NCBI GenBank assembly: GCA_004380135.1
Contig: QXCR01000049.1
Location: 1-64,000 of the forward strand
Length of the DNA stretch: 64,000 nucleotides
Direction of reading: 5' to 3'
From: Stemphylium vesicarium
Taxonomy: Eukaryota > Ascomycota > Dothideomycetes > Pleosporales > Pleosporaceae
This document shows positions 25,341 to 36,066 of this stretch, piece by piece (positions within the stretch are counted from its first letter, which is position 1; the number at the start of each line of letters is the position of its first letter). Position numbers and translations under genes: made by a program. A model generated the notes under the pieces. It had not been told where the DNA came from, did no database searches, and saw only the letters and a program-made list of their open reading frames with translations.

Positions 25341-28292
25341 ACTATATTAACTTAACGTAATACCCCTACCTAAGAGGATAATTTAATTCTTAATAAATAT
25401 CTTCTTATAATTTAAAAATAGGGATCTCTTAGTAATTAAAAGGTCTTTAGTAGTACTTAGATCTAAAATTACGACGAAGAGCTAGTTACTAATTATAAAG
25501 GAGTAGAGAGGCCTATACCTTTAGGCCTATATATAGAGGGCTTATTTAGAATATTTACTAAATAAAAGGAAAGAATCTATAATTCTATTAGTGCCTTTTA
25601 TAATTTTATTAAGACTAGAATAGGTCTATACTAAGGATTAGATAGCCTTAAGGGCCCTTTAGTAGATTTCTAACCTTACTATACGCGCGAAGTAGAGGTT
25701 TATTAATACTAAAAATAGTAATAGCTATAAGTAATAGAGCTAAAAATAATATAGCCTAAACTTTATATGAAGATATAAGGCCATAGTATAGTAGTAGGGA
25801 GTTTTAGGTAAATGCTAGACGGCGCTAAAGACAATTTATTGGGATAGCCGTTATAATACATAGCACGAGAGCAGCCCTTGATCTCAAAACACCTTGCTCC
25901 CTCGCCGTAGTACGTAAGCACATGCCACTCTTGGCTATCAAGATGCTTACTATGGCGGGACTCTCTACGGACGTAGCGTAAGCACCCTATTATAGCGAAG
26001 CATAGATAACTATATTCTAAGGTAAAGATTATTAGGAGAAGTCTTAAGAAATTATTCCGAGGGTCAATCGCGGCTGGAATGGGCGGGCCACCAAAGCAGC
26101 GACACCCGCCTCCGTTCTATGCTAGGCAGGGTAGTATCCACGTACGTTAGGTGCCATACTAATGCTAACGTACAATGTAGTAGTAGCTGCGTGTGCACAG
26201 GAACAGCTCGCTAATGTAAAGTACTCTCCGTTGCTGTGCTGTAGTATCGCATCAGAACGTGTCTCCCCCTGACCCCTTACCTAATTTAGAAGACGTTCGA
26301 TAAGCGCGATCCACGTGGGCGAGCGCACCACGGTGACGATTAGAATTGCAGCTTCATGCCTCAGCAGTACTGTACTGTAGTACCGCGGCCGGGTACAGGG
26401 ACTACAGTATCTGACTTCATCTGGCTGCAAGGCAAAAGCTCGGCAGCACGCCTTGAGTTCCTGCGACTATTGTGTCGATCACCTGTCGATTTGTGGCTGG
26501 CCGTTATTTTAGGCGCTAGTGCTTAATAAGTTAGGACTTAATTACTTCTTTTACTAGCCTATTAGCTAAGAATAAGGTGAAACTTAGGTTATAGTATAGT
26601 AGTTAGTAAGAGGCTCTTCTATACTTAGAAGAGGGTAGAATTATAGAAAACTAGATTAGGGCGCTTAAGCTTATAATTTACTAAGTATTTTTATCTAAGT
26701 AGACTAGTAATAGTAGTCTTACTTCTCTAACGCTAAACTTAAGTAATTCCGCTATTCTAAGTAGCTCTACTATTCTAAGTAACTTTACTAGCCTAAGTAA
26801 CTTTACTAATTTAAGTGGTTTTACTAAACTAAGTTAGCTCTTAGCACACTAACGTAATACTTCTAACGAGAGGCTTAGAGTGGAAGGCTATAGCGAAGCA
26901 ACTTATTAAAACTCGAATATAGACTCCGAAGCTCTTGGCGCAGTATACGAGTCATATTTTCTCTTATCTCCCCTCAATTTGCTAAAAGATTTGTAAGCTG
27001 CGCGAAATTTAGTTTCGTAAAATAGTTAAATAGCTGTTATTACTTTATTATGCGTCTCTACAGTTCCTTTACCCTTATTACGCTTAGAGCTACTCTAGTT
27101 CACACTAAGTGTTACGAAATTACGACCAGGATGTATAGCTAATCTATAGAAGGGGTAGACATAGTAGTGTTAGAGTTCTATAATTATAGCTTAGCTAGTT
27201 ATTTTGTCGAAGATTAGGCTAAATATTATTACCACGAACTTAGCGAAGACCTAAAAGCCAAATTTTAGGTCGCATAGAAAGGTCGCGGCGATATAACGTT
27301 AAATAGTAAGGATTATAAGATGCGCCTTAGGAACGAAATCTTAGGGTGCAGTCTTAGTAGTAAAAGCGTTATAGCTAACTAGTTATTCTAGTAAGCACTC
27401 TTAAGCGTTATTCTACTAAAGGAATTAGACTAACTAATTTCTACGTAAAAGCTTTAACTCTAATTAGAGGAAATATTAATACTTATAGAAGAATAGAGTA
27501 TAGAATATTACTAGAGTAGTATTAGTTTAATCTATAGTAAAATATAGAGAAGAAACTTCGTTCCCTAACTTTTCTCTCGCCCCTAACTATGTCCTATCAT
27601 TAATTCTTATACATGATTGATTTACTGTGTGTTCGCCAGGCATCAGAGCAGTACCTCTCCAAGTCACGGCGTATAGGGCAATGAACCTAGCAATATATAC
27701 CTTGTTAGTGCTTACATACTAGTAGTAGCGACACCTTAAGGCTTAGTTATAGTTTATAGAAGAAAGATAGTATTTAAAAGTTACGCTCTATAGTAAATTC
27801 TTATACCTAGTAGTATAGATATCTATTATAGTAGGTATTCTAGGTTTATTTCTCTTTAAGTTAAGTTAGCTTATATTCTAGTAATAGTAGTATAGGTAAA
27901 TGCTATTTCTAGATAGGCGGCACCGCACGTCTTAGGTTATATCTAAGGAGGGACCGCTCTAGCTAAATCAAATAGTAGGCACTATTATAATTACTACTTT
28001 ATAGAATCTTAATAGACTATTTATAAACGTATGTCGACCTGTTACAGTACAGTACGTACATGTTCTGCTTCAATCTACGTGCAAGTGTACGGCTAGTGGC
28101 GGCTTCAACCATGGATGCGACCCACGTCGCTGTGCCACCTTGGCACTAAATCCTACGTGAACTGCAGATACTAATGGATCTAGTGTGACGCAATGATGCC
28201 AAGTTGGCGCTTCCGTTGCTATCGATCTTCTTGCAGTCTCTTCTAGCTCACCCAAGTGTACCGCTATAGAACGGGACTTGCAAAGGAACCTG
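25341..28292. other. RIP-mutated DNA with one 650-bp unmutated patch
   Basis: AT-rich except for about 25840-26510, 27560-27700 and the segment from 28020. These patches show no coding frame longer than 80 codons and no recognised motif. The stretch 27100-27550 contains RIP-altered former coding sequence in plus-strand frames that I cannot identify. Confidence 0.4.
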
Positions 28293-28294
28293 TA

Positions 28295-28572
28295 CACTCT
28301 CATGCACTTGCAGCTTCCGGTTTCTGTATGCAGGCGACTTTTGGTCCTATGCTAAGCCTTTCTCGTTTAGTCGTGACCTTACCTAAATAGTTCTAGATTT
28401 CGTAAGCATTACGATGAGTCAATCTTCCCCTCGATGCTCGGACCAATCAAATTGAGATATCTACAGAGTCTAAGCCTTTCCAGAGCAAGTTTATACTAGA
28501 CGAATCGATGCCCCGTGCGCGATGACAACTGAGCCGCGTGTGCAAACCGGAAGCTGCAAGTGCATGAGAGTG
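28295..28572. mobile_element. 278-bp MITE with perfect 29-bp TIRs and TA duplication
   Basis: Arms 28295-28323 and 28544-28572 are perfect inverted repeats of 29 bp starting CACTCTCATGCACTTGCAGC. Both ends abut TA (28293-28294 and 28573-28574), the target duplication of Tc1/mariner/pogo transposons. The 220-bp interior has no open frame. It therefore looks like a non-autonomous element mobilised by a Tc1/mariner-class transposase. The perfect arms in a RIP-mutated neighbourhood suggest recent arrival or escape from RIP. Confidence 0.8.
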
Positions 28573-28574
28573 TA

Positions 28575-29471
28575 GTGTGGCGAGCTGGGAGGGTACACAA
28601 ATGTGTTCTTATCGTGAAAAGTACCAAGATTCTGCGGGGCCACTCGATTCTAAATCTTTTAGACGTTATAGTAGCATAGAAGATAGTAGATATATCCTCT
28701 TTTATAGCTTTAAGTTTTAGTGTGCGTAATATAATAAGTACGAGTAATGTCTTATAGACTATATTATTAGGAAAGACGAGTATAGCTAGAGCTGTACTAC
28801 TATCGACATAATATAGAAGTGCTATAAAGGATAATTATTAAGTTAGTCTTAAAGTTGCGTGTACTGTAGTAGGCTAGTAGACTACTCAACTAACGTATTA
28901 GGAATAGAGTTAGCGCTTAAAGTCGTACTATCTCGAATTAGTATCTAATAAAATAGATTACTTCGCTATAAGCACTAGCGCCGTTACTACTAAGGATGCG
29001 TAGTCTAGTGATTGCATGTACCACTTGGGACATACTATGTGATAACAGGTTACATTAAAGCTTGGTTAGATTTTGTACCGCTTCAGGATACAGCGTTGGG
29101 GCTACAGTCCTTAGCGAAACCGGCTTCCCCTCGAACGCAGGTTTAATAAAGTGTGCGCCACACTGCAAGCAGGGATTGTGGTGCCCCGCCTAACAGATTT
29201 GGCATAGCGTTGACATGTCAGCACACGTGCAACAAATCGTTAATAACGTTACTAAGCTTTAGTAAGTTAATGCGTAAAATTAACACTTATAACCTTCTAG
29301 AGCGACCACACAGCTACTAATTACTAAACATTTAACGAAACTATCCTATAGTAAAAGACTATCTAAAATTCGTGTACTATGTTATGACCTGCACAATCTA
29401 ACATGCACATGGCGGAGCCTTCCACATCACTCGTGTTTATAGCCTAGGCGTTTCTCCAATCCACTAAGAGC
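28575..29471. other. Mixed RIP-mutated and normal DNA upstream of gene island
   Basis: 28640-29010 is AT-rich. 29020-29250 is GC-normal and carries the minus-strand copy of a dispersed coding-like repeat. 29250-29400 is AT-rich again. No complete gene is seen. Confidence 0.45.
29109..29220 (-). repeat. Dispersed coding-like repeat, left (minus) copy
   Basis: The reverse complement matches 34393-34508 closely over about 112 bases (around GGGGAAGCCGGTTTCGCTAA). It translates as MSTLCQIC-stop-AGHHNPCLQC, then GAHFIKPAFEGKPVSL. The right copy gives SNPCFQCGAQFVNLAFEGKP. Both copies share the same TAG after TGT. It is an inverted pair around the NLR island. Its C-x2-C spacing suggests a former metal-binding peptide; identity unknown. 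Confidence 0.7.
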
Positions 29472-32400
29472 TCATTGATACATCTTCTCCGCCTCGTTAA
29501 GCCGTCCTAGGTCCGCATAGAGAAGGCCTAAGTTGTTGACCGTGTTGAGTGTTAATGTGTGCTCTGGTCCCTATGCCTTCTCTTTGCCTGACCACACCCG
29601 CAGGTACATCTTCGCCGCATCGTCAAGCCGTCCTAGCCTTATATAGAGGTTGCTTAAGTTGTTGACCGTGGTAAGTGTTGATGTGTGCTTTGGTCCCAAT
29701 TTCTTCCATTTGCCTTGCAGCACCCGCTGGTACATCTTCGCCGCCTCGTCAAGCCGTCCTAGCCTGATATAGAGGTTGCCCAACTTGTCGACTGTTTGGA
29801 GTGTTAATATGTGCTCTAGTCCCCATGCCTTCTCAAAGCCTTGCAGCGCCCGCTGGTACATCTTCTCTGCCTCGTCAAGCCGGTCTAGGCTCGCATAGAG
29901 AATGCCCAAGTTGTTGAGCTCATAGAGTTCCGAAACTCCCGCTTTCTCTTTCCCTTGCAACGCCCGCTGGTACATCTTCTCTGCCTCGTTAAACTGGCCT
30001 AGGGCCGCATAGAGAATGCCCAAGTTGTTGACTGTGTCGAGTGTTGATGCGTGCTCTGGTCCCAATGCCTTCTCTTTGCCTTGCAGCGCCCGCTGGTACA
30101 TCTTCTCCGCCTCGTCAAGCCGGCCTAGTGTCTTATAGAGGTTGCCCAGTTTGTGAACTGTGTCAAGTGTTGATGTGTGCTCTAGTCCCCATGCCTTCTC
30201 AAAACCATGCAGGGCCCGTTGGTACGTCTTCTCTGCCTCGTCTACCTGGTCGTAGAGTTGGTAGAACACTCCTAGGTTATACACTACCCTGAGAGTGTCA
30301 GGGTGGTCTAGCCCCACGGCCTTCTCATGCCCTGTCAGCGCCCGTGTCCACATATCTGCGCCCGCCCGACTGCGTCCGTAGTTCTGGAACATTCCGGCGA
30401 AGCTGCCCCATTCTCCCCTAAAGTCTTCCATCTTGTAGCGCGCTCCCCAGGCGATTTTGTTCTTGCACAGGCTGTCGCAGGCATGGATGTGCTGCATGAC
30501 TTGCTGGTCTGTGCTTGTGTCATGCGATTGTTGCGAGTCTACCGCGCAAGCGATCATGCGGAGCGTTGATGCCGCCATTTCCTCCGCTTCCTCAGCCCCA
30601 AGCCTCTCCCGAGCCCACCAGTGCACAATTGGGTGAATGGAGAAGCTGCCCTCTTGTTTGCGGTCTGCCAAAGAGAACGAAAACAAGGTAGACAGATGTT
30701 CGTCAACGTCGGATACTAACAACAGTCAGCGAGGCTACCAACGCACAGTCATAGCTCGTAACACCAACCTTTTGCAAACCGATCAGGTAATCCACGACAT
30801 ATGAGATCAACGCTGATGTCGTTGCTGGCAAGAAACGAACAGCGAAGAAGGAGGTCCGCTGCCTGCGAGTCGCTCTTCTGTATAGCCTCAAACGAGATCT
30901 CCCACGTTGTTGCCACTGTCTCCTCACCATATTGCCACACAGCTTTAGGTGGCTTCTTGCTAAGCATTTTGTTGGAGTTCTCCTCAAAAAGCGGTAGGAA
31001 AGTGTGTAGAGGTTTCTTTAGCTTAGACAGGTATGATCCTGCCTGATCTATGGCCAACGGGAGACAGCCGAGCTTTTCTACTATCCGTGTGGCCTCTTCG
31101 TAGTCTGAACGTCTAATTAGTAGTTGGACGGCCATGGTAGAGAGGCAAGAGAAGGAGAGATAGGCAGATGGCTTACCGCTATCGCTTTCTTGAATCGCTT
31201 TGCAGTAGCTCTCAGAGAGGAGACTAATGCTCTCACGCAACTCCATAGTTTGCACTCTCCATCCATCCCCAAGCCTGCAACACTCAGGTCTCCGGCTGGT
31301 GATGATTGTGCTTCCCTGCATCCTTACTGGGAAGAAGACAGCAACATCGAATGATTCGAGATCATCAACGTTGTCGAAAACCAGCAGCCAGTCTGCGTTA
31401 CCCTCTCGATCGAGCCAGTGAAGACACGCGCTCACAATGCGATCCAAGGCGGCTGTGTCAGCTATGACCCGGCCATCCTTGTCTACTACTCCAGACACGC
31501 CGAGATATCGCGCGACTCGGAGGTACGGCGGTGGCGTAACTCTTGATTTCCCAACGTAGCTGTCAAGAAGCTTCTGCATGAAACTCACAAACCCGTTGCG
31601 AACACTCTCCAGGTTTCGAGCGTCTAGCCAGATAATTGAAGAGAACTCAGCCAAGCGCGCAAACGCAAATTCGCGGACGAGTTGTGTTTTCCCAACACCA
31701 CCAGTCCCGTGTAACACAAGCGGTACAGACTGTTCTTTCTTCTGCCGAGCACGTTCTAGAAAGCTATGCATGTAGTCTAAATCTCGAGTGCGGCCAGTGA
31801 ATCTAGGGTTACGGTGATAGCTGAGTACTGTAGGAACAACGAAGTCGTTCAGCCACGTGTCTGCAGTCAGAGCTTCATTTCAGTCAGCAAAGTGATACAT
31901 TTGGAAGCTGGGCAGATTTGTTCGTGTACAATAAACTAGATTACACACCCTTGATCTCCTCCCAATGCTCCCAGTGTTGAGTAACTTTCTCTACTGCTTG
32001 CTCATGCATTAAGCTGAGATAGCCGATGACTGTTTGGAAGTCGTCATCCGAGCTGCTGCGGAACTTCACTAAAGAAGTGTGGTCTTTCCTAATCTCAACG
32101 GATTCTGCGTCTCGCATTCCAGGAACGACTGCGGACGCTTTCGAGACCATCTGCATACATGTTAGAAATAGGCGCTCCATTCGTCCCACTAATATAACTT
32201 ACCACCATCGACCTGCCCGCTGGAAGAGATGTTGGGTACGACTCGAAGCAAAAGATTGTGAAGATATCCGAGCTGATGGCTTTGTACTGCTCTAGTTGCA
32301 TTTCGAGCCATTCTGAGTCTCTCTCCAGATTCTCAAGCACTGCTTTACTCGTGTGACGAAAGAGTGACGCTACGTTGGCAAGCACCTTTCCCCACGATGC

Positions 32401-33181
32401 GCTGTCAGTACCTTGGTGTGGCGTCCCAAAGAACATGACTCCGTAGGTGGACAGCTTGATCGCTTTCAAGTGCTCGTTGTTTGCGACATCCGCCATGTTC
32501 GAATGGATCAGAGCCTGTCGCTCTGTTAGTCTTAACTTTCCAAAGAGTTGCACGTGTAACTCACGCTCTTCACGACAATGCCTCCTAGACTATGCGCGAG
32601 GAATATGATCGGCCGCCGCTCAGTCTGGTTCGTCATCCATCAGTATCAGTTGCGTGGCGCTGGCTACAGGGAGCGCTTGCCTTCGTTTTGCGTCGATATA
32701 GGGTTAGGGCGGACACGAGGCTCGCGGAGTGGCCATAGAGCGTCTGATGTGTGAGATGCTCTGAGCTCCGAGTTCGCGAATCGTAGCCGTAGGCGAGCAC
32801 GCGGGCGTTGGAAATTTCCGCCGGCAACAACGTTTGCAGCCATGCGACTCCGTTGTCTGCCGTCCACGACTGCTCTCTGTGTCCATCAAGGCCATGGACG
32901 GCGACAACGCTGTTTACAGGCAGTCTGGTCAGCCTGAGAAGGAAGCAGCTGCCTGAGTATACTCACTCGACAGTTGGTGCTTCACCCGGCACGAGTAGCT
33001 TGACACCAAAGGCGTTTTCTTCGGATTGCGCTGCGTCTGGGGTTTCGTTTGCGACGTGTTCGGCGGGGTTTGGCATCTGTTGGGCAGGGCGGCCTTCCCC
33101 GCTTCCCGTCCCGCCCGTCGGACGCGCCAAGTGCGGCGCATCGTCTCTCCTGAATCGAAGCTTCTTTTTCCATTTGGTCAT
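29472..33181 (-). CDS. NLR-like protein: alpha/beta-hydrolase (SesB-like), NB-ARC, TPR
   Basis: Eight exons: 33181-32967, 32909-32681, 32624-32565, 32514-32203, 32150-31949, 31860-31177, 31104-30769 and 30715-29571. They join in phase to 1060 codons. Introns are 50-88 nt; the second starts with GC (GC-AG), and the 72-nt intron 31105-31176 is in frame if retained. Residues 72-339 form a lipase-like alpha/beta-hydrolase (VVAVHGLDGH, nucleophile elbow AHSLGG, FFGTPHQG). Residues 340-700 form NB-ARC with P-loop GTGGVGKT (391-398), kinase-2 LLVFDNVDD and GCLPLAIDQAG. The C-terminus has about seven 42-residue kinesin-light-chain-type TPRs. An in-frame TAG at 29571-29573 cuts the last repeat. The frame continues to TGA at 29472-29474, so the original protein had about 1093 residues. 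Known relatives act in fungal non-self recognition and programmed cell death. Loss of half a TPR may or may not inactivate it. Confidence 0.85.
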
Positions 33182-33443
33182 AGTGCTGTGAAGTTGAAGC
33201 ATCCTGAATGTGCAATGTGTGGAATGTATCTGTACTGCATAGGCAGAAGCTCTGCATCTATGAGGATGGCACGAGGGTGAAGCGGCTGACAGCCAAGCTA
33301 CCACGCCAGCTGAAGGCGGGTCCTGTTTTAGAGTGGGCGCATGTTTGCTTCTCGGCCAAGCCCGCTAGTGCGCCTTCGCGCAGCAGCTGAACTGTCGTCT
33401 CCCGCCCTCTCCCTCTCGACTCGCAATTTCTTGGACTTCGCCC
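33182..33443. promoter_or_regulatory. Shared divergent promoter
   Basis: These 262 bp separate the start codons of the minus-strand NLR and the plus-strand membrane protein. The 3' side is pyrimidine-rich (33395-33440), as is common just upstream of fungal start codons. No TATA box is evident. Co-regulation of the pair is inferred from the short shared spacer. Confidence 0.5.
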
Positions 33444-33989
33444 ATGTCTTCCAACGACCAAAATCCGGAAATCACTTCATCGATGCCAACAAGCTCTTCA
33501 GCAAGGGACCCGAAAACTTCGACCGATACTAGCAACCTGGAGACTATCAAATCTTTCGAGGGATTTCTTTCGTTTGTTCTCAGCCTCTCCATCTTCGGCG
33601 CCTCAACTTTCGCCATCGTTGTGTCTGAGATCGCAAATCCCAGTGAAATCAGCCCAAATGCACGCTTCACGCGCGAGACTGTTCGAAGCTTTCTTGGCAT
33701 CGCATGGTTGCTCTTTATTGTTGCGCTCGGCGTTGTAGCAGTATCGATGAGCCTACTCGCCTACAAGCGCGAACATTCTACCGCTGGGTCCGAAGGGTTT
33801 TGGAAGCAAAGGTGGGAGCATCTGGGACTTGTCGCCTCGTCTTTGATCCAGGTCTCAGTCATTACGGCCTTCCTGTTCCTTTCGCTTGTTTTGGTGGCAT
33901 ATACTGAAGCTGTTGGGTGGGTTGCTGTTGCATTGTCCTCAACAGCAGCCGCTTTTGCTATTGTTTCGCTTGCTGCCCAATGGCTGTAA
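33444..33989 (+). CDS. Four-helix membrane protein paired with NLR
   Basis: Single-exon frame of 181 codons starting at ATG 33444. Residues 1-37 are a Ser/Thr/Pro-rich soluble tail with no signal peptide. Four hydrophobic helices follow at about 41-61 (FLSFVLSLSIFGASTFAIVV), 84-107, 128-152 and 156-179, with short loops. The longest loop, 62-83, carries NPSEISPNARFTRETVR. The protein ends two residues after the fourth helix. I do not recognise the family. It is divergent from the NLR and only 262 bp away. Fungal NLRs are often encoded beside their effector, so a role as membrane-acting partner is a reasonable but untested guess. It could equally be an unrelated integral membrane protein. Confidence 0.75.
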   Translation: MSSNDQNPEITSSMPTSSSARDPKTSTDTSNLETIKSFEGFLSFVLSLSIFGASTFAIVVSEIANPSEISPNARFTRETVRSFLGIAWLLFIVALGVVAVSMSLLAYKREHSTAGSEGFWKQRWEHLGLVASSLIQVSVITAFLFLSLVLVAYTEAVGWVAVALSSTAAAFAIVSLAAQWL

Positions 33990-34293
33990 GTGCCCAAGCC
34001 CTTCTCAGATGGTTGAACTAATTTCGTGACACAAGTCAACAACTCAAGCATAAAACTCGCACGTAGATCCTGTTACTTATTAGGCGACGCATATGGCAGA
34101 GATGACATTTCATGGGTACTCCTGCAAAAGTGATATTGCTTGGCGGTAGAAGAGGCAAGTGAGTGATGTTTGGGTAGAAGACGAGGCTGAAGTAATGAAT
34201 TTCAGTGTAACTAGTCCAGGAAAATGTATCCTCTTCTTTACAAGATGAAGCTTTGACGTACAAACATTCTTTGTAAGCCTGAAACTTCCAGAT

Positions 34294-34360
34294 TAACGTC
34301 TTTCCAAGCGTGCCGGGACACACACAGTGTAACGGGACGGGTTCGCACTTCGGACGCACG
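34294..34360 (+). repeat. Solo copy A of the 48-bp terminal repeat
   Basis: Starts TAACGTCTTTCCAAGCGTGC and matches the TIRs at 36010 and 42328 over about 48 bp, with a 2-bp insertion (CACACACAG against CGCACGG). Same orientation as the 36010 copy. No inward-facing partner lies close by, so it may be the end of a decayed element or a hybrid end. Confidence 0.6.
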
Positions 34361-34392
34361 GAGATATGCTGTGCTAGAGCTCTGTATTAACA

Positions 34393-34508
34393 CGTCAACG
34401 CCATACCAAGTCTGTTAGGTGGGGCACTCTAATCCCTGCTTTCAGTGTGGCGCACAATTTGTCAACCTTGCGTTCGAGGGGAAGCCGGTTTCGCTAAGCA
34501 CTGTATGC
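34393..34508 (+). repeat. Dispersed coding-like repeat, right (plus) copy
   Basis: Inverted partner of 29109-29220. The frame after the shared TAG runs on to 34628 as an open stretch of 69 codons (SNPCFQCGAQFVNLAFEGKP, then CKHLGKELGPFVLIAQANQV), longer than in the left copy. It may be the remnant of a small protein gene, or an internal part of the element whose end is copy A. Confidence 0.6.
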
Positions 34509-36009
34509 AAGCACTTAGGAAAAGAACTTGGCCCCTTTGTTCTAATTGCGCAGGCTAACCAAGTCAGAGCAAAAAACGGAGTCAGACTAGCCTGCTCAGA
34601 GGTAGAGCAGTGCTTTTATCAGTACTGAAGCATGCTACTGTACCGTTGTTCCAGTCTAAGATGCTAGCTTTCATGTTCACTTTCGTCAAACGCTTTCCGC
34701 GCCCCGAAGCTCCGGCTAACACCGCCGCCAAAAAAGTGGAAGAGCCACACGACCTCATACCAGGCTGTCGTCCTATCGCCCCGACGATTTAGGAGCGTAT
34801 CTATCCTTCTATCTTAAATTTATTAGAAAGAAACTTAGTACTATACCTTATAATACTTATAATATAGACTAGCGCTTATAGTTAATACATCTCTAAATAC
34901 GTTTTAGAATATACTATAATATTTCTAATATCTTACGTCCTTATTATTACTACGTTAGTAAAAGATATTATCTAGAGAAGCTCTACCTATAAGTAAGAGC
35001 GCCTTTAACTAATAATTAAATATATTCTAAGCCTATATAGAGTTCTATAAATACGTAAAGATAGTATATTACTTTATATCTTCTTAAAGGGGGGTGCTAA
35101 TAAAGCTTATAAACTTATAATAGCATACTATGCCGTTACTAGCATATAATTTCCTATCTTAACGATATATCTAGATAGTACTCCTAGCCACCCACGCTTC
35201 CTTTAGCTATGCTCTACCCTAGTAAAATTATTCCCTCTAATACCTATCCTAAAAGAGTTCGCTATAGTAATCGCGGTTATTATATTAGGAATAGTATAGG
35301 CCGCGTATTACGTCTTAAAGAGGTTTAAGAATAACCCTATTTTGCGTTTAAGAAAATAGCTTCTTAACCTAGAATTATTTACTCTTATAGTTCTAAGATG
35401 CTATCTCTACTTAAAAAGTGACGCCCTAATTATATAGCAAGACATATACGAGTATGCGAGCGATTTAATTAAGTATAATAGATATATAATAGAGATAATC
35501 TTTAAAGACTCTAAACATGTCTCTTATATAAGAACTAAGCTAAGGCGGTATTAGGATACTATAAGAATAGTTTAGATGCATAGTTAGGAGAAGTATAAAG
35601 AGACTAATAAAAAGCCTATAAATAGAAACCTATAGCCTTCTAAGTCTAGTTTTAAAGATAGATTTATTATAGCTCTAGTTCCTCTAGTAGGGTTATTACC
35701 TATAAAGATAGATATAGAGTAGGATAGTAAGAGATTTAGCGCATTTGTCTAGGAAAGATCTCCTATTGGCTTATGTGTGCGCCAGATTAAGCCCTAATCC
35801 TAATATATCTTATTGCGTATTGTATATAACATGTTAGTGTCTCTTATGTGCATAGAATTGTTAAATTAATAACGAGTATACTTGCCTATGGTACTTGTAG
35901 GGTTATAGCGACTACATAATAAATGAGAGATTCGTCATACAACGTATTAAATGTTGAATAGATGACTTGAACATAGGATAAGATAGAATGCGGGAATGCT
36001 CTATCCTCC
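34509..36009. other. RIP-mutated spacer between the two NLR regions
   Basis: 34509-34795 is of normal composition with two short open frames lacking motifs. From 34800 the DNA is TpA-rich. Near 35300-35750 a plus frame can be followed as a former coding sequence (KRFKNNPILRLRK, DIYEYASDLIKYNRYIIEII, FIIALVPLVGLLPIKIDIE) broken by TAG codons. The protein is not recognised. Confidence 0.4.
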
Positions 36010-36066
36010 TAATGTCAATCCAAGCGTGCCGGGACGCACGGTGTAACGGGACGGTTTTCGTTCCGG

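Noticed and set aside
32808..33304. Overlapping plus- and minus-strand frames at the NLR start
   Set aside because: They are shadows of exons 1-2 and intron 1 of the NLR gene.
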